Origin: Clostridiaceae bacterium
Lineage (GTDB): Bacteria; Bacillota; Clostridia; Oscillospirales; Acutalibacteraceae
Reading direction: 5' to 3'
Assembly (NCBI GenBank): GCA_016295895.1
Contig: JAEDKI010000111.1
Location: 1 to 6,838, forward strand
Length of the DNA stretch: 6,838 nucleotides
Shown here in pieces: positions 5,867-6,838 of the stretch. Positions within the stretch are counted from its first letter, which is position 1. Each line of letters opens with the position of its first letter. The position numbers and the translations under genes are program-made. The notes below the pieces were generated by a model. That model did not search any database. It was not told the origin of the DNA and saw only the letters and a program-made list of their open reading frames with translations.

Positions 5867-6025
5867 ATGGAACCTATGAATTTTATTTCAAATCTTTCCT
5901 ACATGGGAAAAGGAATGCTCTGCATAATGATTGTTATGGGCGTGCTTATCATTCTGACCTCGCTCCTTAACAAAATTGCTTCCGGCACAGGCAAAAAGAA
6001 AGATGACGAAAGCAAAAAAGACTGA
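5867..6025 (+). CDS. OadG-related small membrane subunit (52 aa)
   Basis: A 52-residue protein with a single hydrophobic segment at about 17-34 (MLCIMIVMGVLIILTSLL) and a lysine/aspartate-rich cytoplasmic tail after residue 42 (KKKDDESKKD at the end). This matches the layout of gamma/OadG subunits of Na+-pump decarboxylases: a short N-terminus, one helix with a G-x-G-M-x4-V-M-G pattern and a charged tail; a full OadG is ~80 or more residues. Its AGGAG site (5853-5857) overlaps the oadB stop codon, and the ATG lies 13 bases after it, so the two are translated together. It probably helps assemble or anchor the beta subunit. Identification rests on topology and position rather than strong sequence motifs. 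Confidence 0.75.
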   Translation: MEPMNFISNLSYMGKGMLCIMIVMGVLIILTSLLNKIASGTGKKKDDESKKD

Positions 6026-6047
6026 GCAATCCAATCAATAAAACGAT

Positions 6048-6093
6048 TCACCCCGACGGTTCCGGAATACCGAAGCCGTCGGGGTGATTTTTT
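6048..6093 (+). terminator. Rho-independent terminator of the oadB unit
   Basis: TCACCCCGACGG (6048-6059) pairs perfectly with CCGTCGGGGTGA (6076-6087), 12 bp and GC-rich, with a partly paired inner loop (CGG 6063-6065 with CCG 6070-6072). Six T (6088-6093) follow directly. It starts 22 bases after the stop of the small subunit. Confidence 0.92.
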
Positions 6094-6105
6094 GTTTCAG
6101 CATTC

Positions 6106-6140
6106 AAAAACGGCTTGTATCGAAGCACCGATACAAGCCG
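6106..6140 (-). terminator. Rho-independent terminator of pckG
   Basis: The minus strand folds into a perfect 12-bp stem, CGGCTTGTATCG with CGATACAAGCCG (6129-6140 and 6111-6122), and a 6-base loop. It is followed by five T on that strand (plus-strand A at 6106-6110). It lies 17 bases beyond the pckG stop. It is separate in sequence from the neighbouring plus-strand terminator, so the two convergent units each have their own. Confidence 0.9.
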
Positions 6141-6157
6141 CTTTTCGCAAATGCGAA

Positions 6158-6838
6158 TTATTTATTGATATTTGCTTTGAGAGTTTCAAGCTCCTCTTTG
6201 AGAGTTGCGGGAAGTCTGTCAAACTTAGCGTAAAACTCATCGATGCCCTTAACTTCTTCTTTCCAGAGCTCGGGATCAACGCTGAGGATTTCTTTAAGCT
6301 GAGCCTCGCTGACCTCGTCCTCGATTCCCTTGAGGTTGATATCCTCAGCCTTGGGAACATAGCCGATGGGAGTTTCAACAGCATCAACCTTACCCTCACA
6401 GCGGTCGATAATCCAATCAAGAACACGAAGGTTATCGCCGAAGCCGGGCCACAGGAAGTTGCCCTCGTCATCCTTGCGGAACCAGTTAACATTGAAGATC
6501 TTGGGAGCCTTCTCGGGATCGAGAGAAGCGCCGATATCAATCCAATGCTGCCAATAATCAGCCATGTTGTAGCCGCAGAACGGAAGCATTGCCATCGGGT
6601 CACGCCTTACAACGCCAACTGCACCCGAAGCCGCCGCCGTTGTCTCGGAAGCCATGATTGAGCCGACGAATACGCCGTGGTTCCAATCTCTTGACTGATA
6701 AACCAGCGGAGCAAGCTTTGCTCTTCTGCCGCCGAATACGAAAGCCGAAATGGGAACGCCGTTGGGATTCTCAAACTCGGGGCTGATGCAGGGGCAGTTC
6801 TTTGCGGGAGCGGTGAAGCGGCTGTTGGGATGAGCGCC
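6158..6838 (-). CDS. pckG: Phosphoenolpyruvate carboxykinase (GTP), C-terminal part
   Basis: Interconverts oxaloacetate + GTP and PEP + CO2 + GDP. The frame is open from the right edge to TAA at 6160-6158, giving the last 226 residues of a ~600-residue enzyme; the true start lies outside. Fragment positions: AHPNSRFTAPAKNCPCISPE (2-21), FVFGGRRA (33-40), QSRDWNHGVFVGSIMASET (48-66) with the start of the mobile omega-loop lid (ASETTAA), RRDPMAMLPFCGYNMADYW (78-96) near the guanine pocket, PKIFNVNWFRKDDEG (112-126) and FLWPGFGDNLRVLDWI (128-143). These are hallmarks of the GTP class and are unlike the ATP-dependent PckA. In anaerobes it often runs toward oxaloacetate and conserves energy. Convergent to the decarboxylase beta gene; no shared transcript. 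Nothing broken is seen in this part. Confidence 0.95.
   Translation of the reverse strand, partial: GAHPNSRFTAPAKNCPCISPEFENPNGVPISAFVFGGRRAKLAPLVYQSRDWNHGVFVGSIMASETTAAASGAVGVVRRDPMAMLPFCGYNMADYWQHWIDIGASLDPEKAPKIFNVNWFRKDDEGNFLWPGFGDNLRVLDWIIDRCEGKVDAVETPIGYVPKAEDINLKGIEDEVSEAQLKEILSVDPELWKEEVKGIDEFYAKFDRLPATLKEELETLKANINK

Noticed and set aside
6092..6661. Plus-strand frame of 189 codons antisense to pckG
   Set aside because: It starts in the oadB terminator T-tract and runs through both terminators and the pckG coding strand; pckG itself has clear family motifs.
1..6838. CRISPR array, IS element, tRNA or rRNA gene
   Set aside because: No regularly spaced repeats, transposase motifs, terminal repeats or tRNA-like folds were found; all long coding regions are housekeeping metabolism.

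Overview
The window looks like a chromosomal segment of an anaerobic Firmicute of the class Clostridia, probably a gut-type member near Oscillospirales or Lachnospirales; the exact family is not resolved. Reasons: moderate GC, strong AGGAG-type ribosome binding sites, a clostridial-style iscS-iscU pair, a GTP-type PEP carboxykinase, and a Na+-pump decarboxylase beta subunit followed by a tiny OadG-like peptide.

Left two thirds (1-4460), minus strand: one sulfur operon, read right to left. A consensus promoter (4424-4452) is overlapped by two dyads built from CCTACCT/AGGT elements. It drives a 31-residue leader peptide gene (4299-4394) with five Cys in its last eight residues, all encoded by TGT. 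Then follow metY (O-acetylhomoserine sulfhydrylase), cysK (cysteine synthase), iscS (cysteine desulfurase), iscU (Fe-S scaffold) and mnmA (tRNA 2-thiolation). Gaps between the structural genes are 33, 36, 9 and 2 bases. The order follows the path of sulfur: sulfide into homocysteine or cysteine, then persulfide, then Fe-S clusters and thio-tRNA. The leader does not match a standard annotated gene, and I infer that it is a cysteine-sensing attenuator. The mnmA frame is striking: its first ~81 residues run in frame straight into the family's C-terminal ~31 residues, so the catalytic core is missing. This is either a true internal deletion or an assembly error.

Middle (4395-4725): divergent regulatory region of 331 bases. 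It holds the sulfur promoter, an AT-rich centre without recognisable genes, and a plus-strand promoter followed by a 12-bp perfect inverted repeat ahead of oadB.

Right (4726-6838): oadB (375 aa) and a 52-aa OadG-like subunit on the plus strand, then a strong terminator. A second terminator on the minus strand ends the convergent pckG gene, which is cut by the right edge. The decarboxylase beta subunit and PEP carboxykinase both touch C4-acid/PEP metabolism, but no alpha or biotin-carrier subunit is visible here.
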